29,084 nucleotides of DNA from Bacillota bacterium (GCA_023429995.1 JAEZCE010000036.1:1-29084), one strand, 5' to 3'. Shown: positions 15,603 to 23,930, numbered from the stretch's first letter. A program made the numbers and translations. Notes: generated from the sequence alone by a model not told the origin.

Positions 15603-16574
15603 ATGAAGGATTTCATTGATTCAACGAAAAGTTTTTTGAGAGAAAATATGCAGCGCTTTACGCCGTTGATTATTTTTTTGGTTATTTTTACCCTTTTGAC
15701 TTTTCTTTCAAAGTATTTTTTAACTGGGGATAATTTAAGCGCGATTGGCGTCCAGATCGCAGTGACGGTTATTTTGGCCATTGGCGAATTGATGGTTATT
15801 GTTTCTGGCGGAATTGATCTTTCAGGCGGCTCTGTTTTGGCTTTGAGCGGAATTATTACTTCGGTCATGCTGGTCCAAGGATATTCCGAATTATTAAGTA
15901 TTATTTCCGGTGTTTTAATGGGAGCCGGTTGTGGTTTTATTAACGGCTTTCTAATTAGTAAAGGAAAATTACCGCCCTTTATCGTGACTTTAGGAATGAT
16001 GGGAGTAGCCCGGGGGATGGCTCTTATTATTAGCGATGGCGTTAGTATATCCGGCTTTTCCGAATCTTTTTCCTGGTGGGGAATGGGAACCCTTTTTGGA
16101 GGTTTCCCGGTGCCGGTTTTCTTAATGATTGTAGTTTCTGTGGTTGGACACTTTATTTTGAGATATACGCGTTTTGGACGCTTGAATTATGCCATCGGAA
16201 GCAATTTGGAAGCGACCCGGTTATCCGGTATTAATGTTGATAATCATTTAATCGGTTATTATTCCATGTCGGGACTATTGGCCGGGTTTGGCGGTATTAT
16301 CTTGGCTTCCCGTTTGAGTACGGGTCAACCTACCGCCGGAAGTGGTTACGAGCTGGAGGTTATCGCCGCCTGTGTTATGGGAGGCGCTTCTCTACGGGGT
16401 GGGGTTGGCACAGTCATGGGTTCGATTGTCGGTGGCCTGATTATGGGATTATTGCGGAACGGCTCCAATTTATTGAATGTTTCTGCCTTTTGGCAGCAGG
16501 TTTTGGTTGGGGTGGTTATTGTGGGAGCTGTCTATTGGGATCAGCACCGGCAGCGTCATATGAATAAGTCTTAA
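15603..16574 (+). CDS. Sugar ABC importer permease 2, RbsC type
   Basis: This membrane protein of about 323 residues is a homologue of permease 1 sharing 'VIVSGGIDLSGGSVLALSG', 'KLPPFIVTLGMMGVARG', 'YAIGSNLEATRLSGIN' and 'GGASLRGGVGTVMGS'. An ATG at 15585 is in frame but lies just behind the terminator T-run with no ribosome-binding site. The ATG at 15603 has GGAG 12 nt upstream and is slightly better, though neither is ideal. Weak translation would add to the attenuation by the terminator. It probably shares the single ATPase at 12029 and pairs with binding protein 2. Confidence 0.9.
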   Translation: MKDFIDSTKSFLRENMQRFTPLIIFLVIFTLLTFLSKYFLTGDNLSAIGVQIAVTVILAIGELMVIVSGGIDLSGGSVLALSGIITSVMLVQGYSELLSIISGVLMGAGCGFINGFLISKGKLPPFIVTLGMMGVARGMALIISDGVSISGFSESFSWWGMGTLFGGFPVPVFLMIVVSVVGHFILRYTRFGRLNYAIGSNLEATRLSGINVDNHLIGYYSMSGLLAGFGGIILASRLSTGQPTAGSGYELEVIAACVMGGASLRGGVGTVMGSIVGGLIMGLLRNGSNLLNVSAFWQQVLVGVVIVGAVYWDQHRQRHMNKS

Positions 16575-16607
16575 AATTCAAGCAATGAAATGGAGTACGG
16601 GTGATGG

Positions 16608-17573
16608 ATGATGAAGGAATATTTTAAAACTATCATTTTAATATGGGTTGGAGTGCTCATACTCTTTGTGCCATCCTATGCTGCGCCGAAAAAATTTACG
16701 ATTCTTGTTTGTGGCAAGACGCTGTCCAGTTCTTTCTGGTTGACGGTCCGGGCGGGGGCATATGCAGCCGGAGCGAAATATGGGGCCGAAATAATCTGGA
16801 AAGGACCGGCTGTGGAAACCGATATTGCCGGACAAATATCCATTGTTGAGGATTATACCAATAAGCGCGTCAATGCGATTGCGCTTGCGGCTTGTGATGT
16901 CAAGGCTTTATATGCTCCAGTCAAGAAAGCTCTTGAAAAAGGCATTCCGGTCATTTCGTTTGATTCCGGATTAGATCCCGATCCTACCCTGAGTCTGGTT
17001 GCGACGGATAACTTAAAAGGCGCAATGGATGCCGGAAACACATTAGCCGCATTGATAGGCGAAAAGGGGAAAGTGGCGTGTATTCCCTATATCTCGGGCG
17101 CTTCCAATTCCATCCTTCGTGAGAGAGGTTTTAAAATGGCCATTCGTAAGTTTCCTGATATCAAATTGGTTGCAGTTCAATATTCCGAGAGCGATGTAGC
17201 CAAAGCAATGTCGGTAACGGAAAATATTTTAACGGCTAATCCTGATTTAGACGGTATTTTTGCCGCCAATGAGCCGAGCGCCATTGGCGTGTCACGCGCC
17301 GTTAAGGCGCGGGGCTTAATTGGAAAAGTTAAAATCGTAGCCTTTGATGCCTCTCCGTTAGAGATCGAAATGCTTCAAAGCGGCACAATCCAAGGGTTGG
17401 TTGTCCAAAACCCCTATAATATGGGCTATACTGCGGTAGAGGCTTGTATGGACGTTTTACATGGGAAAAAGATTGCTAAACGGATTGATACAGGAGTGGA
17501 AGTAGTAACAATGCATAATTATAATCAACCGGATATTCAAAAATTATTGTTTCCCCTTAAAAAAGCAAATTAA
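16608..17573 (+). CDS. Sugar-binding protein 2, RbsB-like
   Basis: This 321-residue periplasmic binding protein type 1 is a paralogue of binding protein 1 ('GPAVETDIAGQISIVEDY' against 'GPAAETDINGQVSMVENA'; 'FAANEPSAIGVSRAV'; 'VQNPYNMGY'). The signal peptide ends at about 'SYA|APKK' (residue 25), again without a lipobox cysteine. Differences in the ligand-contact stretches (for example 'SSSFWLTVRAG' against 'NSSYWQVVNKG') suggest a related but not identical sugar, or another affinity. It is the last gene of the importer operon. No terminator is seen before lacI-2, so some read-through is possible. Confidence 0.91.
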   Translation: MMKEYFKTIILIWVGVLILFVPSYAAPKKFTILVCGKTLSSSFWLTVRAGAYAAGAKYGAEIIWKGPAVETDIAGQISIVEDYTNKRVNAIALAACDVKALYAPVKKALEKGIPVISFDSGLDPDPTLSLVATDNLKGAMDAGNTLAALIGEKGKVACIPYISGASNSILRERGFKMAIRKFPDIKLVAVQYSESDVAKAMSVTENILTANPDLDGIFAANEPSAIGVSRAVKARGLIGKVKIVAFDASPLEIEMLQSGTIQGLVVQNPYNMGYTAVEACMDVLHGKKIAKRIDTGVEVVTMHNYNQPDIQKLLFPLKKAN

Positions 17574-17633
17574 AACCGAAAGTCCGGCTCCCGAAAAGGT
17601 CTTAACATGCAGGAGCGCACAGATCATCGCCAA

Positions 17634-17653
17634 ATATGAAAGGGGTTTCATAT
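17634..17653. promoter_or_regulatory. Probable LacI-2 operator, site 1
   Basis: ATATGAAA and TTTCATAT are perfect 8-bp arms around GGGG. The core TGAAA-GGGG-TTTCA recurs as TGAAA-AGGG-TTTCA at 17705-17718, and both lie before the lacI-2 gene. The centre lacks the CG step usual in LacI-family sites. Confidence 0.65.
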
Positions 17654-17704
17654 AAAATGGTGTTTCCTCGATTTAAACTCCATATATGAAAATATCAATA
17701 TTGC

Positions 17705-17718
17705 TGAAAAGGGTTTCA
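17705..17718. promoter_or_regulatory. Probable LacI-2 operator, site 2
   Basis: TGAAA-AGGG-TTTCA is the second copy of the inverted repeat at 17634-17653, with centres 68 bp apart (about 6.5 helical turns). It sits 29 bp before the lacI-2 start codon. The pair brackets the AT-rich stretch where the promoter should lie, so repression with looping is possible. Confidence 0.6.
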
Positions 17719-17746
17719 TAATGAATGATGTTTCTAAAGGAGTGCC

Positions 17747-18796
17747 ATGGCAACCATTTATGATATTGCAAAAAAAGCTGGAGTTTCAATTACAACAGTT
17801 TCCCGGGTGATTAACAACCATCCGTATGTGCAGGAAGAAACTCGCCAGAGAGTCAAACAAGTTTTACAGGAAATGAATTTTATCCCGAATAGCAACGCCA
17901 GTAGTCTGGTGAGAAAAGCCACCAATACTCTTGCGGTGATGGTACCGGATATTACCAATAATTTTTTTACCACCTTGTTGCGTGGCATCGAAGATAAAGC
18001 CAATGAAAATGGGTTTGCAGTCATTTTCGGCAACACGGATGAAAACAGCGCGAAGGAGTATTCCTACTTGCAAACTTTCATGGAACGAAGGGTGGACGGT
18101 CTGATTATCGATGCGGTTTTTGAAGAGAGCACGAATATAAAATCGATTATTAAACGGGAAATCCCTGTGGTACTTATCGATCGCGAAATCAATCATTTAC
18201 AAACCGATTATGTGGGTTCGAATAATTCTAAAGGCGCTGAAGATTTGGTGCATTATCTCATCGGATTGGGACATAGACGGATTGCGCTCGTATCGGGAGC
18301 TCCGGAAATATCGGTTTACCGGCAACGAATGGAAGGGTATAAAACAGCCCAACAAAAGGCCGGACTTCGCGTTGATCAGAAAATAATTCTTTGGGGTGAG
18401 AAACCCAATCAAGAAACGGGTTATTTGCTTACCAAAACCCTTCTGGAAAATACTTCGCCGCCCACAGCCATTTTTGCAGCGAACAACTTTTTGGCGATCG
18501 GAGTCGTCAGAGCATTGCGGGAAGCCCTTTTAAAAGTGCCAAAGAGTATGAGCGTTGTTTGTTTCGATGCAGCCGATACCGATGCTACTCTGAATCCTTT
18601 CTTCACCAGCATGGTTCAACCATCCCGGGCAATGGGAGAAATGGCGGTGGAACTTTTGTTACGGCGCCTGAAAAATAAAAATATTGCCGCTACCAAGGTC
18701 ATCTTGGAACCGCAATTTGTTATGCGGGAATCAACCGGCAAAATAGAAGAAGGAGGGAAAAGTATTGAAAAAGGAACTCCATATGCTGGCCTTTGA
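17747..18796 (+). CDS. LacI-family transcriptional regulator (LacI-2) of the fucose operon
   Basis: This 349-residue LacI/GalR protein starts with a classic helix-turn-helix, 'MATIYDIAKKAGVSITTVSRVINN' (split by the turn near residue 12), followed by a sugar-binding core ('VMVPDITNNFFTTLLRGIED', 'VDGLIIDAVFEE', 'GHRRIALVSG', 'PPTAIFAANN'). AAAGGAG lies 7 nt before the ATG. The gene's 3' end overlaps the kinase gene by 32 bp, so it is the first gene of the fucose operon and probably autoregulated through the two sites at 17634 and 17705. The inducer is likely fucose, fuculose or their phosphates (inference from neighbours). Confidence 0.92.
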   Translation: MATIYDIAKKAGVSITTVSRVINNHPYVQEETRQRVKQVLQEMNFIPNSNASSLVRKATNTLAVMVPDITNNFFTTLLRGIEDKANENGFAVIFGNTDENSAKEYSYLQTFMERRVDGLIIDAVFEESTNIKSIIKREIPVVLIDREINHLQTDYVGSNNSKGAEDLVHYLIGLGHRRIALVSGAPEISVYRQRMEGYKTAQQKAGLRVDQKIILWGEKPNQETGYLLTKTLLENTSPPTAIFAANNFLAIGVVRALREALLKVPKSMSVVCFDAADTDATLNPFFTSMVQPSRAMGEMAVELLLRRLKNKNIAATKVILEPQFVMRESTGKIEEGGKSIEKGTPYAGL

Positions 18797-20243
18797 CTTG
18801 GGAGCGTCCAGTGGGCGGGCGATTTTGGGTGCTTTTGACGGAGCACGGATTCGCTTTGAAGAAATTCACCGTTTTGCCAATGAGCCTGTCTGGATCAATG
18901 ACCATTTTCATTGGGATATCTTACGGCTATGGCACGAAGTAAAAATCGGACTTAAGAAAGCGCTTGCCAAAGGTATTGAAATATCAAGTATTGGAGTCGA
19001 TACTTGGGGAGTCGATTACGGTTTGTTGGATAAAGGAGGCAGGCTGTTAGCCAATCCACACCATTACCGTGACCAGCGCACTGTACCGGTTATGAAATCC
19101 CTTGTCCAACAATATGGCGAAGATTATTTTTATGAACGTTCCGGGATTCAGTTTATGAGTTTTAATACCATTTTTCAACTGGGCGATGATATCCATAGCC
19201 AGCCGGAAATGCAGGAGCTTGCTGATAAAATTTTGTTAATGCCCGATCTTTTGAATTATCTGTTTACCGGCGAACAAGCAGCCGAATTTTCGATTGCTTC
19301 AACGACCGGACTGATGAATATAAAAACCCGCTCATGGGATAAGGAATTAATGGCGACCATCGGACTTCCCCCGGAAAAATTACTGCCAATCATTCCTGCG
19401 GGAACACGTTTGGGGGTATTGACAAAGTCTTTACAGAGTGAACTTGGATGCGGGCCGATTCCGGTAGTGACGGTTGCCGGACATGATACGGCATCCGCCA
19501 TAGCCGCTGCTCCGCTTGCCTCTCCAAACGCCGGATTTTTAAGCAGTGGAACCTGGTCCTTATTGGGAGTAATAAACCCTGAACCGGTCGTTACGGCATC
19601 CGCCCGCAAATTAAATTTTACCAATGAAGGGGGCTCGGATTATGCTGCATTGTTGTTTAAAAATATTAATGCTTTATGGCTGCTCCAAGAGTGTCGGCGG
19701 ATTTGGTCGCTTCAAGATTCCAATATCACTTTTGGAAAAATATCCGAGGCTGCCCGGGGAGTAAAATCATATGGCCCGTTAGTGGATATGAATGATCAGC
19801 GTTTCTTTGCCCCGGAAAATATGGTCACTGAGATTCAACGGTATTGTCGTGAGAGCGGGCAGACAGTTCCGGAGACTATCGGCGAAATCGCCCGGTGTAT
19901 CTATGAAAGTCTGGCGATGGAATACCGTAATGTCGTGGAAAAGTTGCATTTGTTAACCGGTAAACCTTTACCATCGCTGCATATTGTGGGAGGAGGTTCA
20001 CAGGATGAATTTTTAGCGCAGTTAACGGCTGATGCTTTGCAAATACGGGTTAATGCCGGCCCGGTTGAGGCCACCGCTTTAGGAAATTTAATGATTCAAG
20101 CAATCGGTATCGGTGTTATAAACGGGCGGCAAGAGGCCCGGTCGGTTATGGAACGATCTTTTACGGCCCGGGAATATGCGCCGGGAGAATTCAATTTGGA
20201 ATCCACCTATCAAAGATATTTGCAACTTATTCAAAACAAATAA
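18765..20243 (+). CDS. Rhamnulokinase-family kinase, probable L-fuculokinase role
   Basis: This 492-residue FGGY kinase of the RhaB branch has the phosphate loop 'FDLGASSGRA', 'SIGVDTWGVDYGLLD' and 'HYRDQRT', with D241 in 'AGHDTASA' as the likely catalytic base. 'SSGTWSLLG' and 'IVGGGSQDEFLAQLTADAL' belong to the nucleotide half. The start is TTG at 18765, 7 nt after AGGAGGG, and lies within the end of lacI-2. The following gene is fucI and no rhamnose isomerase is present, so the working substrate is probably L-fuculose, giving L-fuculose-1-phosphate. RhaB-type kinases differ from E. coli FucK, so the substrate needs testing. L-rhamnulose is the alternative. Confidence 0.88.
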   Translation: MKKELHMLAFDLGASSGRAILGAFDGARIRFEEIHRFANEPVWINDHFHWDILRLWHEVKIGLKKALAKGIEISSIGVDTWGVDYGLLDKGGRLLANPHHYRDQRTVPVMKSLVQQYGEDYFYERSGIQFMSFNTIFQLGDDIHSQPEMQELADKILLMPDLLNYLFTGEQAAEFSIASTTGLMNIKTRSWDKELMATIGLPPEKLLPIIPAGTRLGVLTKSLQSELGCGPIPVVTVAGHDTASAIAAAPLASPNAGFLSSGTWSLLGVINPEPVVTASARKLNFTNEGGSDYAALLFKNINALWLLQECRRIWSLQDSNITFGKISEAARGVKSYGPLVDMNDQRFFAPENMVTEIQRYCRESGQTVPETIGEIARCIYESLAMEYRNVVEKLHLLTGKPLPSLHIVGGGSQDEFLAQLTADALQIRVNAGPVEATALGNLMIQAIGIGVINGRQEARSVMERSFTAREYAPGEFNLESTYQRYLQLIQNK

Positions 20244-20261
20244 GGGAAGGGAGAAATTAAA

Positions 20262-22070
20262 ATGAGTAACTTTAAAGAGGGACAGCCTGTCAACAGACTG
20301 CAGGGTCGTATGGCGAAAGTGGGAATTCGCCCTGCAATCGATGGAAGAAGGCGGGGGGTCAGAGAATCCCTGGAGGACCAGACGATGGGGATGGCGAAAG
20401 CCGTCGCCAGGTTGATTAGTGACAATCTCAGGCATAGTAATGGTTTGCCGGTTGAATGCGTCATTGCCGATACTTGTATCGGTGGAGTGGCGGAAGCAGC
20501 CCGGACTGCCGAAAAATTTGCCAGGGAGGGAGTGGGCGTATCGTTAACGGTTACTCCCTGTTGGTGTTATGGCGCTGAAACGATGGATATGGATACTTTG
20601 ATTCCCAAGGCGGTATGGGGTTTTAACGGAACCGAACGCCCTGGAGCGGTATACTTAGCGGCGGTATTGGCGGGCCATAATCAAAAAGGTTTGCCCGCTT
20701 TCGGAATTTACGGACGTGATGTTCAAGAAGCCTCCGATACGACTATACCTCAGGATGTACGGGAAAAATTATTGCAATTCACTAAAGCGGGTCTGGCCGT
20801 AGCTGCCATGCGTGGTAAATCCTATTTGGCGATGGGAGGAACCTCCATGGGCATTGCCGGTTCGATTGTCGATCCCGGTTTTCTGGAAAATTATTTGGGA
20901 ATGCGTTCCGAATCCATCGACTTATCGGAATTTATCCGCCGGATCGATGAAAAAATTTATGACCCCGAGGAATACGAAATGGCCTTAAAATGGGCTAAAG
21001 AAAACTGCAAGGAAGGACCGGATCTCAATCCCCCGAATCAACAGGCAAGTGTGGAAAAGAAGGCTCAGGACTGGGACTTTGTTGTAAAAATGGCCATCAT
21101 TGCTCGGGATTTGATGATTGGCAATCCCAAATTGGCGGAGCTGGGATTTGGTGAGGAAGCTTTGGGACATAACGCAATCGCCGGGGGATTCCAAGGACAA
21201 AGACAATGGACCGACCATTTTCCCAACGGGGATTTTTTGGAAACGCTCCTTAACTCATCCTTCGATTGGAATGGGATTCGGGAGCCATTGATTGTTGCAA
21301 CGGAGAATGACTGTCTGAACGGCATCCCAATGCTTTTCGGGCATTTATTGACCAATACGGCCCAGATTTTCTCGGATGTCCGGACTTATTGGAGCCCTGA
21401 TGCGGTTGAACGGGTTACCGGTAAAAAATTAAAAGGCATGGCTCAAAACGGCTTCATCCATTTGATTAATTCCGGTTCAACTTGTCTGGACGGTACCGGT
21501 CAACAGTCTCGCGATGGTAAACCGGCCATGAAACCATTCTGGGAAATTACTCCGGATGAGGTGGAGAAATGTCTCGGTGCAACCAGTTTTCATTATGCGA
21601 ATATGGGATATTTCAGAGGCGGCGGATATTCCAGTGAATTTACCACCCAGGGCGGCATGCCGGTTACTATGTCGCGAATTTGTCTGATGAAGGGACTTGG
21701 TCCGGTATTGCAAATTGCCGAGGGTTACACGATTGAACTTCCGGCTGAAATCCATAATGTGCTGGTTAAGCGGACCGACCCCACTTGGCCGACTACTTGG
21801 TTTGTTCCAAATACAAATGGGGAAGGGCCCTTCAAAGACGTATATTCAGTCATGAACAACTGGGGCGCCAACCATGGGGCCATCTGTTACGGACATATCG
21901 GGGGAGATTTAATCACGCTGGCATCCATGCTTAGAATTCCCGTAAGCATGCATAATGTGCCGCAAGAACGCATTTTCAGGCCCAGTGCTTGGGGGATGTT
22001 CGGAGCCATGGATCACCAAGGAGCCGATTTCCGGGCTTGCGCCAATTTTGGGCCTTTATATGGCAAATGA
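20262..22070 (+). CDS. fucI: L-fucose isomerase
   Basis: This enzyme of 602 residues, close to the family's 590-600, converts L-fucose to L-fuculose (also D-arabinose to D-ribulose) with Mn2+. Metal ligands and catalytic residues align with E. coli FucI: E348 (ATEND) and D372 (SDVRTYW) keep the same 24-residue spacing as E. coli E337 and D361, and H538 (ANHGA) matches H528. 'VGIRPAIDGRRRGVRESLE', 'GGTSMGIAGS' and the C-terminal 'SMHNVPQERIFRPSAWG' and 'ACANFGPLYGK' are diagnostic. It has GGAAGGGAG before the ATG and follows the kinase by 18 bp. It works with the upstream kinase and the downstream aldolase. The mutarotase at 8350 probably supplies the correct fucose form. Confidence 0.96.
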   Translation: MSNFKEGQPVNRLQGRMAKVGIRPAIDGRRRGVRESLEDQTMGMAKAVARLISDNLRHSNGLPVECVIADTCIGGVAEAARTAEKFAREGVGVSLTVTPCWCYGAETMDMDTLIPKAVWGFNGTERPGAVYLAAVLAGHNQKGLPAFGIYGRDVQEASDTTIPQDVREKLLQFTKAGLAVAAMRGKSYLAMGGTSMGIAGSIVDPGFLENYLGMRSESIDLSEFIRRIDEKIYDPEEYEMALKWAKENCKEGPDLNPPNQQASVEKKAQDWDFVVKMAIIARDLMIGNPKLAELGFGEEALGHNAIAGGFQGQRQWTDHFPNGDFLETLLNSSFDWNGIREPLIVATENDCLNGIPMLFGHLLTNTAQIFSDVRTYWSPDAVERVTGKKLKGMAQNGFIHLINSGSTCLDGTGQQSRDGKPAMKPFWEITPDEVEKCLGATSFHYANMGYFRGGGYSSEFTTQGGMPVTMSRICLMKGLGPVLQIAEGYTIELPAEIHNVLVKRTDPTWPTTWFVPNTNGEGPFKDVYSVMNNWGANHGAICYGHIGGDLITLASMLRIPVSMHNVPQERIFRPSAWGMFGAMDHQGADFRACANFGPLYGK

Positions 22071-22108
22071 TGTACTTCTTAAATAATTAAAGCCGGAGGT
22101 AGTAAGAC

Positions 22109-23422
22109 ATGAATCATAAATTTGAACCTTGTTCCCAAAATATTCAGCGATTACCCCCCGCGGAGCAATTGGTGATGATGTTGGATCGGATTTATCATTA
22201 TGGGATGACGACCACTTCGGGCGGTAATTTATCGATGCTGGACAGCAACGGTGATATTTGGATTACACCCAGCGGTATCGACAAAGGATCGTTAACCGGT
22301 TCCGATATTGTCCGGGTTAAACCAGATGGAACCATTATCGGCAAATACCAACCTTCATGTGAACTTCCTTTCCATCGCTCGATATATCGGAATAGGCCGG
22401 ATCTGAAAGCCATTGTCCATGCTCATCCTCCGGCATTGGTTTCATTTAGCATGGTTCGAAAGATACCCATGACAACGTTGCTTCCAGAGCCGGATTCCCT
22501 CTGCGGCCCAATTAAAATGGCTGAATATGGACTGCCGGGAAGTATTGATTTGGGCAATAAGATTTCTACCGTCTTCAAAAGTGGCGTTAACATTGTAATG
22601 CTTGAAAATCATGGTGTGGTGGTAGGCGGAGAAAATATTTTCAAAGCTTTTATGGCTTTTGAAACTTTGGAGTTTTGCGCTCAAATGGAAATCAACGCCC
22701 ATCAAATCGGATGTCTGCATTCGCTAAAGGAAACGGACATCCAAGAAGCAATAGAATCGGGGAGTAAAGCTGCTGTGATGCCGGAGTTTGCCCCTCAGAG
22801 ATATAGCGGTGAAGAAAGGCAAGCTCGAAAAGAAATGTGCGCTTTTCTTCAGCGGGCCTATGATCAAAAACTTATTGCCGGTACGCAAGGAAACTGTTCG
22901 ATTCGCCTCGGAGTCAATTCATTTATCATTACGCCGCAAGGTATTGATAGAAAATATTTGAACGTCGATGAAATTGTACGGATTGAAGACGGTTCAAGAG
23001 AAGCAGGGAAAAAACCCGGTTTTTCGGTTTTCCTTCATCAGTTGATTTATGAAAGTTATCCGGAGGTTTCATCGATTATTGATGCTACTCCCCCAAATAT
23101 CATGGCCTTTGCAGTAACCAAAGAAAGGTTTGATCCAAGGACGATTCCCGAAAGCTATATTGTATTACGGAATGTTCATCGGGTACCTTTTCAATCCGAT
23201 ATTTCAAAGATGGACTTGAAGGTATTGACGAAAGAAAATCCTGTCGCCATGATGGAAAATTATTGTTTGATTGTCATGGGAAACAGTTTGGTAAAGGCTT
23301 TCGACCGGCTGGAGGTGGCGGAATATACGGCGAAAACGATTATCGCCTCAAGGAGCATTGGGGAAATCGTGAATATCGACCAGCCGAAGATTGATGAAAT
23401 TGAGAAGGCTTTTCCACTGTAA
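22109..23422 (+). CDS. Two-domain class II (AraD/FucA-type) aldolase with a degenerate second half
   Basis: This 437-residue tandem of two aldolase-II domains is about twice the usual 215 of FucA. Domain 1 (10-205) is complete: phosphate-binding 'TTTSGGNLS', 'ITPSGIDK', catalytic E85, zinc ligands H104 and H106 (VHAHPP) and H168 (ENHGVV). Domain 2 (about 235-420) keeps the fold marks 'GTQGNCSIR' and 'ITPQGIDRK' but has S306, D325, T327 and Y385 at the four key places, so it should bind no zinc and be inactive. The enzyme most likely cleaves L-fuculose-1-phosphate to dihydroxyacetone phosphate and L-lactaldehyde. It is the last gene of the operon, with a terminator 35 bp on. The second half may serve in assembly or ligand sensing (inference). 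Confidence 0.88.
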   Translation: MNHKFEPCSQNIQRLPPAEQLVMMLDRIYHYGMTTTSGGNLSMLDSNGDIWITPSGIDKGSLTGSDIVRVKPDGTIIGKYQPSCELPFHRSIYRNRPDLKAIVHAHPPALVSFSMVRKIPMTTLLPEPDSLCGPIKMAEYGLPGSIDLGNKISTVFKSGVNIVMLENHGVVVGGENIFKAFMAFETLEFCAQMEINAHQIGCLHSLKETDIQEAIESGSKAAVMPEFAPQRYSGEERQARKEMCAFLQRAYDQKLIAGTQGNCSIRLGVNSFIITPQGIDRKYLNVDEIVRIEDGSREAGKKPGFSVFLHQLIYESYPEVSSIIDATPPNIMAFAVTKERFDPRTIPESYIVLRNVHRVPFQSDISKMDLKVLTKENPVAMMENYCLIVMGNSLVKAFDRLEVAEYTAKTIIASRSIGEIVNIDQPKIDEIEKAFPL

Positions 23423-23456
23423 AAATAACTGTGTAATAGTACATAAGATCCAAAAG

Positions 23457-23499
23457 GGGCTATCTCGGAATGGAACAGAGATAGCCCATAATATTTTTA
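23457..23499 (+). terminator. Intrinsic terminator of the fucose operon
   Basis: GGGCTATCTC (23457-23466) and GAGATAGCCC (23478-23487) form a perfect 10-bp stem with an 11-nt loop, followed by ATAATATTTTTA. The T-run is broken but the position, 35 bp after the aldolase stop, fits an operon end. Confidence 0.82.
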
Positions 23500-23930
23500 T
23501 GAAAGCCTCATACAGTATGTGAGTTACTCATCATCCTCTCATATGGCAATCTTTGTTTTCCAGAATAATTCAGTTACAAAGATAAAAAATATTCTATTAA
23601 AAAAAAATTTTTTCTATTCAGTTAAGGAAATGTTTCGTTTATATTAAAAATATCTTACAAATACTGTAAAATATTTACGAAAGGAACCTTTCTTTTTTTT
23701 ATTGTTATATGGAAATATTATCCATAAAAGGAAATAACTTTTATGTCGTGGCAATGCATGTTTTGAAGATTTCCAACGGGGAGAATTTTGCCGAGCGATC
23801 CCGGTCGCATTGTCAATGCATTCGGATGTTGTTCATCAATAGTGATGGAAGGGGGGATAGATAATCGAATTGTCTTGAATGGACAGGCCTAGTAAATTAA
23901 AGCCGAGTTTTTAAAAGAAAGGGTGGAGAA
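23488..23930. other. AT-rich 440-bp region before the glycosidase genes
   Basis: This region should hold the promoter of the secreted glycosidase cluster, but I see only a weak candidate: TTAAAA (23644-23649), 17 bp, TAAAAT (23667-23672). A frame at 23709-23864 could encode 51 residues but has no ribosome-binding site and no recognisable family. The stretch 23790-23835 can fold locally (GCGA/TCGC around TCCCGG; GCATT/AATGC around GTC), which may be a small leader structure. AAATGTTTCG near 23627 resembles half of the LacI-1 operator, probably by chance. Confidence 0.4.
23679..23700 (+). terminator. Small hairpin with T-run before the GH62-like gene
   Basis: GAAAG (23679-23683) pairs with CTTTC (23688-23692) around GAAC, directly followed by eight T. 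The stem is short, so it is a weak terminator at best. It could attenuate transcription into the glycosidase cluster or be a chance feature of AT-rich DNA. Confidence 0.35.

Noticed and set aside
17634..17718. Reading the TGAAA..TTTCA sites as CcpA cre boxes
   Set aside because: The arms fit but the central CG of cre is missing in both. Position and pairing before lacI-2 favour its own operators, though cross-control cannot be excluded.
23790..23835. Riboswitch before the glycosidase cluster
   Set aside because: Local hairpins can be drawn but no conserved core of a known riboswitch class is visible, and the arms compete with each other.
23709..23864. 51-codon frame before the GH62-like gene (MEILSIKGNNFYV...)
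   Set aside because: It has no ribosome-binding site, no recognisable family and overlaps possible local RNA folds. A frame of this length is expected by chance.
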